Assembly: GCA_002359315.1 (NCBI GenBank)
Contig: DEMS01000028.1
Span: 1 to 62,029 of the forward strand
Direction: 5' to 3'
DNA from: Bacteroidetes bacterium UBA2664
GTDB taxonomy: Bacteria > Bacteroidota > Rhodothermia > Balneolales > Balneolaceae
DNA length: 62,029 nt
Shown: piece by piece, positions 34,498 through 43,708 of the stretch
How positions within the stretch are numbered: position 1 is the stretch's first letter
How the letters are laid out: every line of letters begins with the position of its first letter
Translations under genes and position numbers: made by a program
Notes under the pieces: model-generated
What the model was told of the DNA's origin: nothing
Database searches by the model: none
Seen by the model: only the letters and a program-made list of their open reading frames with translations

Positions 34498-35219
34498 TGA
34501 GCCCCGTACTGGATCGATGTGTTAAAGTTATAGGGCCACATCATACTGTCTTTTTACCGTTATTGAGGCTATCTTTACTTCCTATGGGAAAAAGGCAATC
34601 ACATACTGTCCAAATACTTGAAACGCCATATTCAACCGTTACTTCCGGTGGACACTGGTTCCATGCCACCCGTGAAACCGTAAGAGACTATGTGCCGGGA
34701 TTGCTTAAGAAATATAGCTTTGAAGAGCTGATTGCTAAATCAGTAGTTTGGATTGACAGTGCAGATTCATTGGCTCTAATTCTATACTTCATTTTTGCAT
34801 ATCTGGTTGATGTTTGGATTGCAGCCCTGGCAGCTTTTCTATTTCATTATTTTTGGTACCATCAAAAAAGTGCGTTTGTAAATACACTGTTTACTCCAAT
34901 CCTTTCTTTTTTTAACAAAGATTTTTTCCAACTTCTATTGGCAGCAGTAATCTTAAGTTTTATGGGGATATCAGGAATGTATACTGCTGCAATCGTTGGT
35001 ATGATCTACTTTTTTCTTTTTAAAATAGGTCTGTTGAGACGATTGTGGAATTGGTTTGAAACAAAAAGAGAATCTAAAAAAACACCGCTGAATGACCGTG
35101 TATTAAAAATGGTTCTGATCAGATATTCGCTGTATGAAAATATGCCTCCGCCTGAAATTGAAAAAATGGATCAACAAGTTCAAAAAGCGATATTGGAACG
35201 TAATAAAAAGAAAAAGTAA
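34494..35219 (+). CDS. Unknown membrane protein
   Basis: I do not recognise this 241-residue protein. The first ~80 residues are mixed polar and hydrophobic (VFLPLLRLSLLPM), then there are four or five TM segments (~88-180): ALILYFIFAYLVDVW, IAALAAFLFHYFWY, FFQLLLAAVILSFMGIS, MYTAAIVGMIYFFLF. The tail is highly basic (ERNKKKK). Its start overlaps the comF stop, which makes it real and probably co-expressed. A conserved partner of ComF in this lineage is possible. Confidence 0.7.
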   Translation: MMSPVLDRCVKVIGPHHTVFLPLLRLSLLPMGKRQSHTVQILETPYSTVTSGGHWFHATRETVRDYVPGLLKKYSFEELIAKSVVWIDSADSLALILYFIFAYLVDVWIAALAAFLFHYFWYHQKSAFVNTLFTPILSFFNKDFFQLLLAAVILSFMGISGMYTAAIVGMIYFFLFKIGLLRRLWNWFETKRESKKTPLNDRVLKMVLIRYSLYENMPPPEIEKMDQQVQKAILERNKKKK

Positions 35220-35309
35220 TTATATCATCAGCTTAGAGTCCTGTCTGCAAAAGCAATTTGTGCAGTATGATAGAGTTTTAATAGTTTAACCTATTGATTT
35301 GAAGAAATT

Positions 35310-36005
35310 ATGAGTGAGAAAGTTAGAAATATGTTCGCAGATATTGCGGATGACTATGATCGGATCAACAGTATATTATCGTTTGGTATCCATAATGCCT
35401 GGAGGAAGAGAACGGTTCTGGAAAGTGGTGCAAAACCGGGGGATCGTGTACTGGACTGTGCTACAGGTACCGGTGATCTGGCTCTAGAGTTTAAAAGAAC
35501 GGTTGGGCATGAAGGGTATGTGCTCGGCACGGATTTTTGTAAAGAGATGATTGAACATGCACCGGGAAAAGCGGAAGGGAAAAAATTAGTTGTTGAATTT
35601 GAAGTTGCCGATGCAATGGATCTCCCTTATGATGAGAACAGTTTTGACGTAGCCAGTATTGCATTTGGAATTCGCAATGTTGATGACCCCATTATTTGCC
35701 TAAAAGAGATGGCAAGGGTAGTGAAACCGGGCGGCAGGGTCGTTGTCCTGGAGTTTGGGCAACCAAAAGGTGTTCTCAAGATGCCATACGAACTATATAG
35801 CAGGCATGTGATGCCTGCGATCGGCGGGTGGATTAGCGGCAATCGTGATGCTTATAAATATTTGCCTGAAACAAGTGCAAAATTTCCGGCTGGAGAAAAA
35901 TTTCTTGAACTGATGAAAGAATCAGAATCTTTTAGTCAGTGCAGAGCCGTGGAGTTAACCGGTGGAATTGCATATGTATATATAGGCACCGTTGATGAGA
36001 ATTAG
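35310..36005 (+). CDS. menG: Demethylmenaquinone methyltransferase
   Basis: 231 residues. MFADIADDYDRINSILSFGIHNAW, VLDCATGTGDLALE (SAM loop), and FGIRNVDD and LEFGQPKG all match MenG/UbiE. The last step of menaquinone synthesis, adding the ring methyl. In a non-proteobacterial relative, menaquinone is the expected quinone. 90 bases separate it from the unknown membrane gene and 133 from fabZ. Confidence 0.95.
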   Translation: MSEKVRNMFADIADDYDRINSILSFGIHNAWRKRTVLESGAKPGDRVLDCATGTGDLALEFKRTVGHEGYVLGTDFCKEMIEHAPGKAEGKKLVVEFEVADAMDLPYDENSFDVASIAFGIRNVDDPIICLKEMARVVKPGGRVVVLEFGQPKGVLKMPYELYSRHVMPAIGGWISGNRDAYKYLPETSAKFPAGEKFLELMKESESFSQCRAVELTGGIAYVYIGTVDEN

Positions 36006-36138
36006 TATATTAAGGCCTTGAACGTCAGTATTATAGAGAGGTATTGGATATATTCTCAATCAGAGAGAGAACCCATTCATACTTTTCAAAATGACAAATT
36101 TGATTCATTTAATTTTTAGAAAGAAGATCCAATAGGTT

Positions 36139-36576
36139 ATGAAAATAGCAGAGATTAAAAACTTTTTGCCACACAGATATCCGTTTCTATTAGTAGATCG
36201 AATAATCGAGTTAGATGAGGAGAGAATTGTAACATTAAAAAATGTATCTGTAAATGAGGAGTATTTTAATGGCCACTTTCCGGAAGCACCGATTATGCCG
36301 GCAGTATTGCAGGTGGAAGCGCTGGCTCAAAGTGGTTGTATTATGTTAATGAATAGTGAAGCCGGTGATCCGAAAACGAACTTAATTGTTTTTACCGGAA
36401 TCAGAAATGCAAAGTTCAGGCAACAGGTCGTTCCCGGTGATCAACTGATCATGGAAGTGAACTTAGTGAACTTACGACGAAATTTTGCGACGATGGAAGG
36501 AAAGGCAAGGGTTGATGGAAAAGTGGTTTGTGAACTCGAAGCTTCATGTGCAATTGTATCCAAAGAACAGGTATGA
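36139..36576 (+). CDS. fabZ: 3-hydroxyacyl-ACP dehydratase FabZ
   Basis: 145 residues, hot-dog fold. LPHRYPFLLVDRI with the catalytic His, GHFPEAPIMPAVLQVEALAQ with the catalytic Glu. The Gly usually found in PIMPGVL is Ala here, which is a mild variant. Dehydrates 3-hydroxyacyl-ACP in fatty-acid synthesis. Its stop overlaps the panB ATG (ATGA), so fabZ-panB are coupled. Confidence 0.95.
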   Translation: MKIAEIKNFLPHRYPFLLVDRIIELDEERIVTLKNVSVNEEYFNGHFPEAPIMPAVLQVEALAQSGCIMLMNSEAGDPKTNLIVFTGIRNAKFRQQVVPGDQLIMEVNLVNLRRNFATMEGKARVDGKVVCELEASCAIVSKEQV

Positions 36577-37397
36577 GTACTCAGGGAAGAAAAAACAGAT
36601 CGGATAAAGTAACTACGCAGACTGTTGTGAATATGAAACGGAGCGGAGAAAAAATAAGCATGTTGACCGCATACGATTATACAATGGCATCCATAGTGGA
36701 TTCTGCAGGGATTGATGTGATTTTAGTAGGCGACTCTGCCAGTAATGTAATGGCCGGCTATGATACAACGGTACCGATGACGCTGGAACATATGATTTAT
36801 CATACGTCATGTGTTGTGAGGGGTGTTGAAAGGGCTCTTGTGATTGCAGATCTGCCGTTTATGAGTTATCAAGTAACCATCAAAGAAGCTTTGATCAGTG
36901 CCGGACGTATGATGAAGGAGGCCGGTGCCCATGCAATTAAAGTGGAAGGGGGTAAATATGTCGCTGAAACAGTGAAAAGAATCGTTGGGGCAGGAATTCC
37001 GGTCATGGGACATTTAGGGCTCACCCCTCAAAGTATCTATAAATTTGGCACATATAAAGTGCGTGCTAAAGACGATTTGGAAGCTGAAGAACTTATTGAG
37101 GATGCTAAATTATTGGAAGAAGCCGGTGTTTTTTCAATTGTATTGGAAAAAATTCCTTCAGCACTGGCAAAAAAAGTAACAGAAACGGTCTCTGTACCAA
37201 CGATCGGCATTGGGGCTGGAGCTCATTGTGATGGTCAAGTGCTGGTATTACACGATATGTTGGGACTGAACAAGGATTTCTCTCCCAGATTCTTGCGAAG
37301 ATATGCAGATCTCCACGCCACCATGACGGATGCAGTTACCAATTATATGAAAGATGTAAAAAATGGTGACTTCCCAAATGAGAGTGAGCAATATTGA
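36573..37397 (+). CDS. panB: Ketopantoate hydroxymethyltransferase
   Basis: 274 residues. LTAYDYTMASIVDSAGIDVILVGDS, split as LTAYDYTMA and ILVGDSASN (metal site), VMGHLGLTPQS, and PTIGIGAGAHCDGQVLV. First committed step of pantothenate/CoA synthesis. The frame opens upstream, but the ATG overlapping the fabZ stop gives MSTQGRKN and is the usual length. Good coupling with fabZ. Confidence 0.95.
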   Translation: MSTQGRKNRSDKVTTQTVVNMKRSGEKISMLTAYDYTMASIVDSAGIDVILVGDSASNVMAGYDTTVPMTLEHMIYHTSCVVRGVERALVIADLPFMSYQVTIKEALISAGRMMKEAGAHAIKVEGGKYVAETVKRIVGAGIPVMGHLGLTPQSIYKFGTYKVRAKDDLEAEELIEDAKLLEEAGVFSIVLEKIPSALAKKVTETVSVPTIGIGAGAHCDGQVLVLHDMLGLNKDFSPRFLRRYADLHATMTDAVTNYMKDVKNGDFPNESEQY

Positions 37398-37461
37398 TCG
37401 TTTTTAAAAAAAAAGAGCATTTTGAGCTCACAAGACTACAAATATTAAATAGTAGAAGTTG

Positions 37462-38226
37462 ATGACAAAGTACGATAGACCACTAATATTAGTGTGTAAC
37501 GATGACGGTATATTTTCAAGGGGAATCAAAGCGTTAGCGGAAGTTGCGGATGAATTTGGTGACGTTGAAATTGTAGCACCGGATCGCCAGCAGAGCGCAG
37601 TAGGTCATGCCATTACGATTCAGACGCCTCTGCGTGCCCGGTCATTTAGAATTGATGATCGATTTAATGGACAGGCCGTTTCCGGAACACCGGCTGATTC
37701 GATAAAATTGGCACATAATCAGCTCTTAAAGCGAAAACCGGATTTGGTGGTCAGTGGCATAAATCATGGTAGTAATGCCGGGATTAATATTCTCTATTCC
37801 GGAACAGTCAGTGCTGCAACAGAAGGAACGATTCTTGGGTATCCATCCATCGCTTTTTCATGTACAGATTTTGATGAGAAAGCCGATTTATCGGGTTGTA
37901 AAGATGCAGCCCGAAAAGTAATCGGATATGTTTTGAATCACGGTTTGCCAAGAGGTGTAACACTGAACTTAAATGCACCTGCCGGTGAGCTGAAAGGAAT
38001 AAAATGGGTTCGACAAGCCAATAGCAGATATGTAGAGGAGTTTGAGGGAAGGATTGACCCAAACAACCGCTCATATTACTGGATGACCGGTAAGTTCCAA
38101 CTGCTTGATGAAGATGAAGATAATGATATTTCAGCCATTGAGAGAGGTTATGCATCACTAACTCCAATCCAGTATGATCTGACTGCCTACTCATTATTGA
38201 ATGATCTGAAGGAGATAGATCTATAA
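37462..38226 (+). CDS. surE: 5'/3'-nucleotidase SurE
   Basis: SurE survival protein, 254 residues from the ATG. CNDDGIFSRGI carries the metal Asp pair; APDRQQSAVGHAIT, VSGTPADSI and GINHGSNAGINILYSGTV are diagnostic. Hydrolyses nucleoside monophosphates and short polyphosphates. A TTG codon directly before the ATG is in frame but not needed. The end overlaps the convergent lipase by 6 bases. Confidence 0.95.
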   Translation: MTKYDRPLILVCNDDGIFSRGIKALAEVADEFGDVEIVAPDRQQSAVGHAITIQTPLRARSFRIDDRFNGQAVSGTPADSIKLAHNQLLKRKPDLVVSGINHGSNAGINILYSGTVSAATEGTILGYPSIAFSCTDFDEKADLSGCKDAARKVIGYVLNHGLPRGVTLNLNAPAGELKGIKWVRQANSRYVEEFEGRIDPNNRSYYWMTGKFQLLDEDEDNDISAIERGYASLTPIQYDLTAYSLLNDLKEIDL

Positions 38227-39078
38227 ATCGTTTTCCTTCAGATTCAATACAAGATCCAGCCAAAATGCTTCCACTTTTGGTTTTCTCTCTTTGCTTACCT
38301 GGATATAAATCTGTTCGAGATGACTTAAATCGAGCGTTTTTAAATGAGTTCCCCATTTGGCACTTTCTACGGTTACGAATGCATCATTGATTCCTTCATT
38401 TTGATAAATGATCTGATTTTGAACCTTGTATATTGCATTAAGTGGTGATTTGGTGCCTTTTCCAACTGCTGCACTGTAAGAAAAATAGGGAATCTCATCA
38501 ACATTCGGTGTTTCAGGATTGAATACTTGAGTAACATAATCTCTTGTTAACTGTTTTACCGCTGCAACCGAGTCGCTTTTTTGATATGGATAGATATTTT
38601 CACCAACCCAATCTGCCAATTCTCCAAGTTTTTCCCGAATAGTATCCGGTGCAGTTAATACTGTTTCTGCAAGACTTGTCCCTTGATGTGGTGTTGCAAC
38701 TGTTGTCAAAGAAGCAATGTCAGGACTCTTTTTAAGATGAGTAATCGCATATCGCATATCGAGTCCGGCCATGCTATGAGCGACTACATTAAACTTCTGA
38801 TACCCATATTTCTTCTTCAAATTTTGGATTATATCTACCCACTGCTTTGCCCGAATATCTATGGTCGCATAGGGTACAATATTAGGCGCAAATGCGTGAA
38901 TGCCAAACTCTCTCAGATGCATACAAGATTTGTGCATGGGGGAGTCACTGATCAGCATTGAAAATCCACCATATCCATGGCATAAAAGAACCGGATATTT
39001 GAGCTGAATGATATCGGGTTGAGGAAACTCCGATAACTCAAATTTTTTGAGATAAGTTTTTGGATCTGGCCACTTCAT
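38221..39078 (-). CDS. Lipase-like alpha/beta hydrolase
   Basis: 285 residues. KYPVLLCHGYGGF (oxyanion region), AHSMAGLDMRYAI with nucleophile Ser, then VATPHQGTS. The triad acid and His are less certain (candidates in DEIPYF and GTHLKT). It resembles class I/II triacylglycerol lipases and related esterases. No signal peptide, so cytoplasmic or unusually exported. 18 bases after the small TM-anchored protein, on the same strand. Confidence 0.85.
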   Translation of the reverse strand: MKWPDPKTYLKKFELSEFPQPDIIQLKYPVLLCHGYGGFSMLISDSPMHKSCMHLREFGIHAFAPNIVPYATIDIRAKQWVDIIQNLKKKYGYQKFNVVAHSMAGLDMRYAITHLKKSPDIASLTTVATPHQGTSLAETVLTAPDTIREKLGELADWVGENIYPYQKSDSVAAVKQLTRDYVTQVFNPETPNVDEIPYFSYSAAVGKGTKSPLNAIYKVQNQIIYQNEGINDAFVTVESAKWGTHLKTLDLSHLEQIYIQVSKERKPKVEAFWLDLVLNLKENDL

Positions 39079-39096
39079 TTTTTTATAAGCTAAATA

Positions 39097-39498
39097 TTAA
39101 TTTGTTTCTATAAAAAGTGATCGGTGAACTGTATTGTTAACCAATATATGAATTCGCAGATTCCTTTCAGGAAATTGAACCTGAGCGACTGTTCTTGCTT
39201 CGAACGGCCAAATATTTTGATGAAGAGCGTAGTGAAACGATGTTTTTGAAAAAGTTGCAGGGATTTCAATCTGATAAATCCTGCGAGAAAAAAGTGAATC
39301 AATCTCGACAGTTCTGACACGTACCTGATTAGGTGTCAATTGATGTTGATCTAATGTTAATGTGATCAAAGAGTCGAGTTGTGATACAGATCGTAAGTAC
39401 TTTTTGGTTGGAGGTTCTGAATTTAGAAAAAAAATAAGGGCTGTAATGCACGAAAAAAACAGAAGCCAAACCATAATTTTCTTTTTTGGATACTCCAT
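39097..39498 (-). CDS. Hypothetical membrane-anchored protein
   Basis: 133 residues with an N-terminal membrane anchor (MVWLLFFSCITALIFFL) and a soluble remainder that looks like a small alpha/beta domain (SQLDSLITLTLDQHQL, RVRTVEIDSLFSRRIYQIEI). No family recognised. It lies 18 bases before the lipase-like gene in the direction of transcription, so they are probably co-expressed. Confidence 0.65.
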   Translation of the reverse strand: MEYPKKKIMVWLLFFSCITALIFFLNSEPPTKKYLRSVSQLDSLITLTLDQHQLTPNQVRVRTVEIDSLFSRRIYQIEIPATFSKTSFHYALHQNIWPFEARTVAQVQFPERNLRIHILVNNTVHRSLFIETN

Positions 39499-39617
39499 TC
39501 GCTCAGATTTGATAATAGTTTAGTGGTAGAGAGTTGTACAAATACAAATCGGCTTGTACCTTCAATTGGAGATTTGTTGATATTGTAATATACATATTTA
39601 TCATTTTAATATTGCAG

Positions 39618-39651
39618 CTATCAGCTATCAGCTATCAGTTTTAAGTGAAAA
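39618..39651 (-). repeat. CTGATAG-family heptamers (3 units) plus one GTGAAAA
   Basis: Three tandem CTATCAG units (reverse complement of CTGATAG) at 39618-39638, followed by one GTGAAAA on the plus strand (39645-39651). The same two heptamer families are found together at 22682-22965. This copy is in the gap before the GNAT-like gene. Confidence 0.85.
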
Positions 39652-39695
39652 CCCAAAACTATTAGGTTTCCATTTGAGTGTAAATTCACAATTAT

Positions 39696-40910
39696 ATGGA
39701 TCGACCAGTGATGATGAAATATAAGTTCATAAAAGTATCAAACAAGCGAGAAATTGATCTGTTTCATCAATTCCCTTTTTCAATTTATAAAGACAATCCC
39801 AATTGGGTCCCTCCATTTCGATTCGAAATTGAAAAAATATTTGATCCCCAAAAGAACTCTTTTTTCGAATATGGAGAGTGTGAGCGCTATCTGATGTTTA
39901 ATCAGAATAATTTAGTAGCTCGATTTGCAGTGATGAATCATTCTAAAAAAGATGTTGTTTTTAGCCCAAGAATGGGAGGGATGGGTTTTTTGGAGATGAT
40001 CAATGACCAATCTGTTGCAAATGAGATGATAAATTTTATAAAAAAGTGGCACAGTCAGAGAGGGTATCGAGCATTTCGAGGGCCAATTAATTTTGCTGAA
40101 AATGATAATTTTTGGGGTTTATTGATTGAAAATTATGAAGAACCTCCGATATATGGAATGTATTATCATGCACCCTATTACAGAGAATTGCTCGAGAAAA
40201 CCGGAGCTCAAAAATTGGATGATCACTGGAGTTATAAACGTGAATTCGATATGCCACTTCCGGAGAGGATGATTCGAATCACGGATCGTATCGAGAGCCG
40301 GTCGGATGTTACACTTCGGCCTATTGATATGAAAAATTTAGAGAGGGATGGGGAGGCAATTCGTCAGATTTATAATCGTGCGTGGAGTGATCAGGATATT
40401 TCGGAGCGTGAAAGGGAATTTACAGAGCTGACACAAGAAACGATTCAGGAGATGATTTCACAACTGAAAAAAATTATGATACCGGAAACGGTTTTAATCG
40501 CTTTTGTAAATGATGAACCGGCATCGTTCGTGGTCTGTATCCCTGATCTTAATGAGATTTCTGCGGAGACCGGCGGAAAGTTGAACTGGTGGCATATCCC
40601 GAAATTATTGCGTTTCAAAAAACGTGTTAAGCACCTCCGTACGATGGTTTATGGGACTCTTCCAAAGTATAGAAAGATAGGGCTTGAAGCGTTAACCTTT
40701 GTTAGGGGGATACAGATGACCCGAGAGGCCGCCCCAACACTTGAATATCTGGAGGGTGCCTGGGTCAGTGAAAAAAATTGGCTGATGCAGAGAAGCCTGG
40801 AGGCATTAGGCTGTTATCATCATAAAACTCATCGAACGTACCGGTGGGAAATTGATAAACAGTCAGTTAACACTTCGCCGGAGGAGCAATCAAATGAGAT
40901 GGAATATTGA
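39696..40910 (+). CDS. GNAT-superfamily-like protein
   Basis: 404 residues without a signal peptide. DLFHQFPFSIYKDNPNWVPP, FRGPINFAENDNFWGLLI and PTLEYLEGAWVSEKNW are seen in a family of large acyl-CoA N-acyltransferase-fold proteins of unknown substrate; residues ~200-310 (DMKNLERDGEAIRQIYNRAW, IAFVNDEPASFVV) look like the GNAT core. I do not recognise a specific activity. Start could also be either ATG 5-6 codons downstream (39711, 39714). Confidence 0.65.
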   Translation: MDRPVMMKYKFIKVSNKREIDLFHQFPFSIYKDNPNWVPPFRFEIEKIFDPQKNSFFEYGECERYLMFNQNNLVARFAVMNHSKKDVVFSPRMGGMGFLEMINDQSVANEMINFIKKWHSQRGYRAFRGPINFAENDNFWGLLIENYEEPPIYGMYYHAPYYRELLEKTGAQKLDDHWSYKREFDMPLPERMIRITDRIESRSDVTLRPIDMKNLERDGEAIRQIYNRAWSDQDISEREREFTELTQETIQEMISQLKKIMIPETVLIAFVNDEPASFVVCIPDLNEISAETGGKLNWWHIPKLLRFKKRVKHLRTMVYGTLPKYRKIGLEALTFVRGIQMTREAAPTLEYLEGAWVSEKNWLMQRSLEALGCYHHKTHRTYRWEIDKQSVNTSPEEQSNEMEY

Positions 40911-40948
40911 TTGCTATATTTGGGTCGATTTTAATTGATTTGGATTTT

Positions 40949-41416
40949 TTACTGATCAAAGTTCGAAAATGTGAACGGATTTAAAAATAGAAATCCAATC
41001 ATCAACACAAAGATGCTATTTCTGATAACCATTCTCCACCCCATTTCACCTCCCAGAAGTGAACCGATGAATGAAGAATTATCCAGATCACCAAAACAAC
41101 CGCAGTCAATTTCTAAACCGGTGTTCAATCCCCAAATGGCAAAAATCAGAAAACTCAGATAAATCAGGCCATTGAGTGGCAGAACAACTTTATCAAAAAT
41201 CTTAAAAATAAGAAGGGTTCCCGCTGCAATTTCAATGTAGGGAAGGAAATCAATAATAAGTGATTTAATTCCAATGGATAACCAGGGGATATAAGCGACT
41301 GACTCAAAAAGTGTTGTGTTATCCTGAACCTTAAGGATTCCGGCAAAGACTAATAATCCACCTAAAATGAATCGGAACAGATATTGAATCACTATAATAA
41401 GATGTTCTTTTTTCAT
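40949..41416 (-). CDS. MauE/DoxX-like redox-associated membrane protein
   Basis: 155 residues, four TM helices. The third loop has CGCFG (IDCGCFGDLDNS), a feature of MauE/DoxX-like proteins that sit near thioredoxin-fold partners and pass electrons through the membrane. FRFILGGLLVFAGILKV is typical of the first helix. No adjacent thioredoxin is seen. It lies just before and divergent from purF. Confidence 0.8.
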   Translation of the reverse strand: MKKEHLIIVIQYLFRFILGGLLVFAGILKVQDNTTLFESVAYIPWLSIGIKSLIIDFLPYIEIAAGTLLIFKIFDKVVLPLNGLIYLSFLIFAIWGLNTGLEIDCGCFGDLDNSSFIGSLLGGEMGWRMVIRNSIFVLMIGFLFLNPFTFSNFDQ

Positions 41417-41529
41417 GTGGATATATTACGAATTTTGATTGAAAAAATTACATAAGGTATGAAATGCAATAGATTTCAACTTATTGCAAGTCTCATAGAT
41501 ATCTGTCTGTAATTTAGATCAACATTCGT

Positions 41530-41537
41530 TATCTTTG
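41530..41537 (+). promoter_or_regulatory. Bacteroidota-type -7 box before purF
   Basis: TATCTTTG fits the TAnnTTTG -7 consensus of Bacteroidota sigma-A promoters and lies 38 bases before the purF ATG. The matching -33 element is weak. No riboswitch fold is apparent in this leader. Confidence 0.5.
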
Positions 41538-41574
41538 TGTTGTACAAAAATTTTATTGAATTGCAGTATAGCAA

Positions 41575-43077
41575 ATGATAGACAAACCCCATGACTATTG
41601 TGGAATATTCGGAGTTTATGACCATCCGGATGCCGCACTTCTTACCTATTATGGTCTACATGCCCTGCAACATCGGGGGCAAGAGTCTGCAGGAATAGTA
41701 ACCACCTATTTTGATGAAAAGAAGAATCGTCACATTATGCCTATGCATAAGGACTTCGGTTTGGTTCTGTCTGTTTTTGACGACTCAAAAATCTTTAAAA
41801 GAGAATTAAAAGGGAACCTGGCGATTGGCCACAATCGGTATTCCACATCGGGATCTTCCAGAAATCCGGCAAATATTCAGCCCTTTAGAGTGCATTATCG
41901 TCATGGCAATTTAGCAATTGGGCATAATGGCAACTTGTCCAATGCCAGGGTATTGAGAGAACGTTTCAGGGATGAGGGAGTTCTTTTTCAGAGTACTTCA
42001 GATACGGAGTTGATCCTGCATTTGATATCTCACAGCAGAGAAGAGAAACAGATCGATCAGGTATTGGAGGCACTTCACCAGATAGAAGGAGCATATTGTC
42101 TTGTGATACTGACAGACGATAAATTAATCGCTGTTCGCGATCCAAACGGCTTCCGGCCATTAGCACTTGGGATGAAAGATGGTTCCTTTGTAGTTGCCAG
42201 TGAAACATGTGCCTTTGATATCATTGATGCTGAATATATCAGAGATGTTGAACCGGGTGAAGTATTAATCATTGACCGGAACAATGGTGAAAGTGAGCCC
42301 CTAAAATCGTACTATCTGGATCCTAAAAAGGGAACTGCTACCAGTCAGTGTATTTTTGAGTATGTCTATTTTTCAAGGCCGGATAGTCGCATATTTGGTG
42401 AAAATGTTGATAAAATCCGTCGAAATCTGGGTAAACAACTTGCCAAAGAACATCCCCTCAATGAAATTATAAAGTATCCGGATCGTGATAAAAGGCCTAT
42501 CGTAATTTCTGTACCGGATTCCAGTAATACGGCAGCTATAGGATATGCTCATGAGAGTAATAAAGCGGGTTTTGATTGTAAGTATGATATTGGACTCATC
42601 CGGAATCACTATGTGGGGCGAACATTTATTTCGCCCGGACAAAAATCACGGGAGCAGAAAGTAAGGACAAAGTTTAATACTGTCCGCGGAGTTTTGGAAG
42701 GCCGTTCTGTTATTATTGTCGATGACTCAATTGTGAGAGGTACTACATCCAGATATTTAGTGGAGATGATACGGGAAGCAAATCCAAAGGAGATTCATTT
42801 TTTGGTGAGTTCCCCGCCAATCACTCATCCATGTTTTTATGGGATGGATTTTCCAAGTACAGAAGAGTTAATTGCCAATAAATTTAACGGTGATGTGTCT
42901 GCAATAGCAAAAGAGATTGGGGTTGACAGTGTACGCTATTTATCACCCGATGGTTTAGTCAGTGCCGTGAAAGAGTCGAATGATTCTCAACACTCCTATT
43001 GCACAGCTTGTTTTACCGGGGATTATCCTGTACCGGTAAATTTCGGCGTGGAAAAAGAAGAAAATGAGATCGTTTGA
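41575..43077 (+). CDS. purF: Amidophosphoribosyltransferase
   Basis: 500 residues. Short propeptide then Cys9 (CGIFGVY), which becomes the N-terminal nucleophile after cleavage. GHNRYSTSG and SESCAFD-like SETCAFD belong to the glutaminase domain; VDDSIVRGTTSRYLV is the PRPP loop. Cysteines in SQCIFEY, HPCFYG and YCTACF match the 4Fe-4S-binding positions of the Bacillus enzyme. The VPDSG motif reads VPDSSN. First step of purine synthesis. Confidence 0.96.
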   Translation: MIDKPHDYCGIFGVYDHPDAALLTYYGLHALQHRGQESAGIVTTYFDEKKNRHIMPMHKDFGLVLSVFDDSKIFKRELKGNLAIGHNRYSTSGSSRNPANIQPFRVHYRHGNLAIGHNGNLSNARVLRERFRDEGVLFQSTSDTELILHLISHSREEKQIDQVLEALHQIEGAYCLVILTDDKLIAVRDPNGFRPLALGMKDGSFVVASETCAFDIIDAEYIRDVEPGEVLIIDRNNGESEPLKSYYLDPKKGTATSQCIFEYVYFSRPDSRIFGENVDKIRRNLGKQLAKEHPLNEIIKYPDRDKRPIVISVPDSSNTAAIGYAHESNKAGFDCKYDIGLIRNHYVGRTFISPGQKSREQKVRTKFNTVRGVLEGRSVIIVDDSIVRGTTSRYLVEMIREANPKEIHFLVSSPPITHPCFYGMDFPSTEELIANKFNGDVSAIAKEIGVDSVRYLSPDGLVSAVKESNDSQHSYCTACFTGDYPVPVNFGVEKEENEIV

Positions 43078-43670
43078 TGGAGTTTCAAACAGCACGGTTC
43101 ATTACTTCTGCCCCTACACTGGATGATTGTCCCCCGGAGAGTCTGCCCGAATTTTGCTTTGCAGGCAGATCCAATGTTGGAAAATCATCTCTGATCAACA
43201 AGCTGACTAATAAACGGAAACTGGCAAAAACCAGTAACACCCCCGGGAAAACTCAGCAGATGAACTATTATGAGATTGATTCAGCATCATTTTTAGTTGA
43301 TTTACCCGGATTCGGTTTTGCAAAAGTGCCAAAAAAAGAAAGAGAGCGTTGGGGAAGAGATATTCACGAATATTTATCTAAAAGAGGAACTTTAAGATTG
43401 ATACTTCATCTTGTAGATTCCCGGCACGAACCTACGGTATTGGATGATGATTTTTTTTACTGGATGGCGTCGAATGGAAGGCCGTTTGCAGTCGTCTTAA
43501 CAAAAGGGGATAAACTTTCCACGAATAAGCTGGCATCTGCTAAACAACGTGTTATTAATATTTTAAGAGATATGAATATTGATGTTCCCGTGATTGCAAC
43601 TTCCGTTGAAAACAATAAAGGAATTGAAGAGTTGCAAAATCTGATTAGAGGGTTTGTTATCGAGGACTGA
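43077..43670 (+). CDS. engB: Ribosome biogenesis GTPase EngB/YsxC
   Basis: 197 residues. G1 AGRSNVGKSSLINKLT, G2 region KTSNTPGKTQ, G3 VDLPGFGFA, G4 LTKGDKL, and ATSVENNKGI. Essential GTPase for 50S assembly. The ATG shares its A with the purF TGA, so I use it rather than the TTG one codon upstream. Co-transcribed with purF. Confidence 0.96.
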   Translation: MEFQTARFITSAPTLDDCPPESLPEFCFAGRSNVGKSSLINKLTNKRKLAKTSNTPGKTQQMNYYEIDSASFLVDLPGFGFAKVPKKERERWGRDIHEYLSKRGTLRLILHLVDSRHEPTVLDDDFFYWMASNGRPFAVVLTKGDKLSTNKLASAKQRVINILRDMNIDVPVIATSVENNKGIEELQNLIRGFVIED

Positions 43671-43708
43671 GCAGCCCACCATGATTCATGCTCTTTAATA
43701 CCCTAAAT

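Noticed and set aside
37459..37461. TTG as surE start
   Set aside because: An ATG follows directly and gives a normal SurE N-terminus.
41417..41574. Purine riboswitch before purF
   Set aside because: No conserved purine aptamer core could be seen; only a promoter box.
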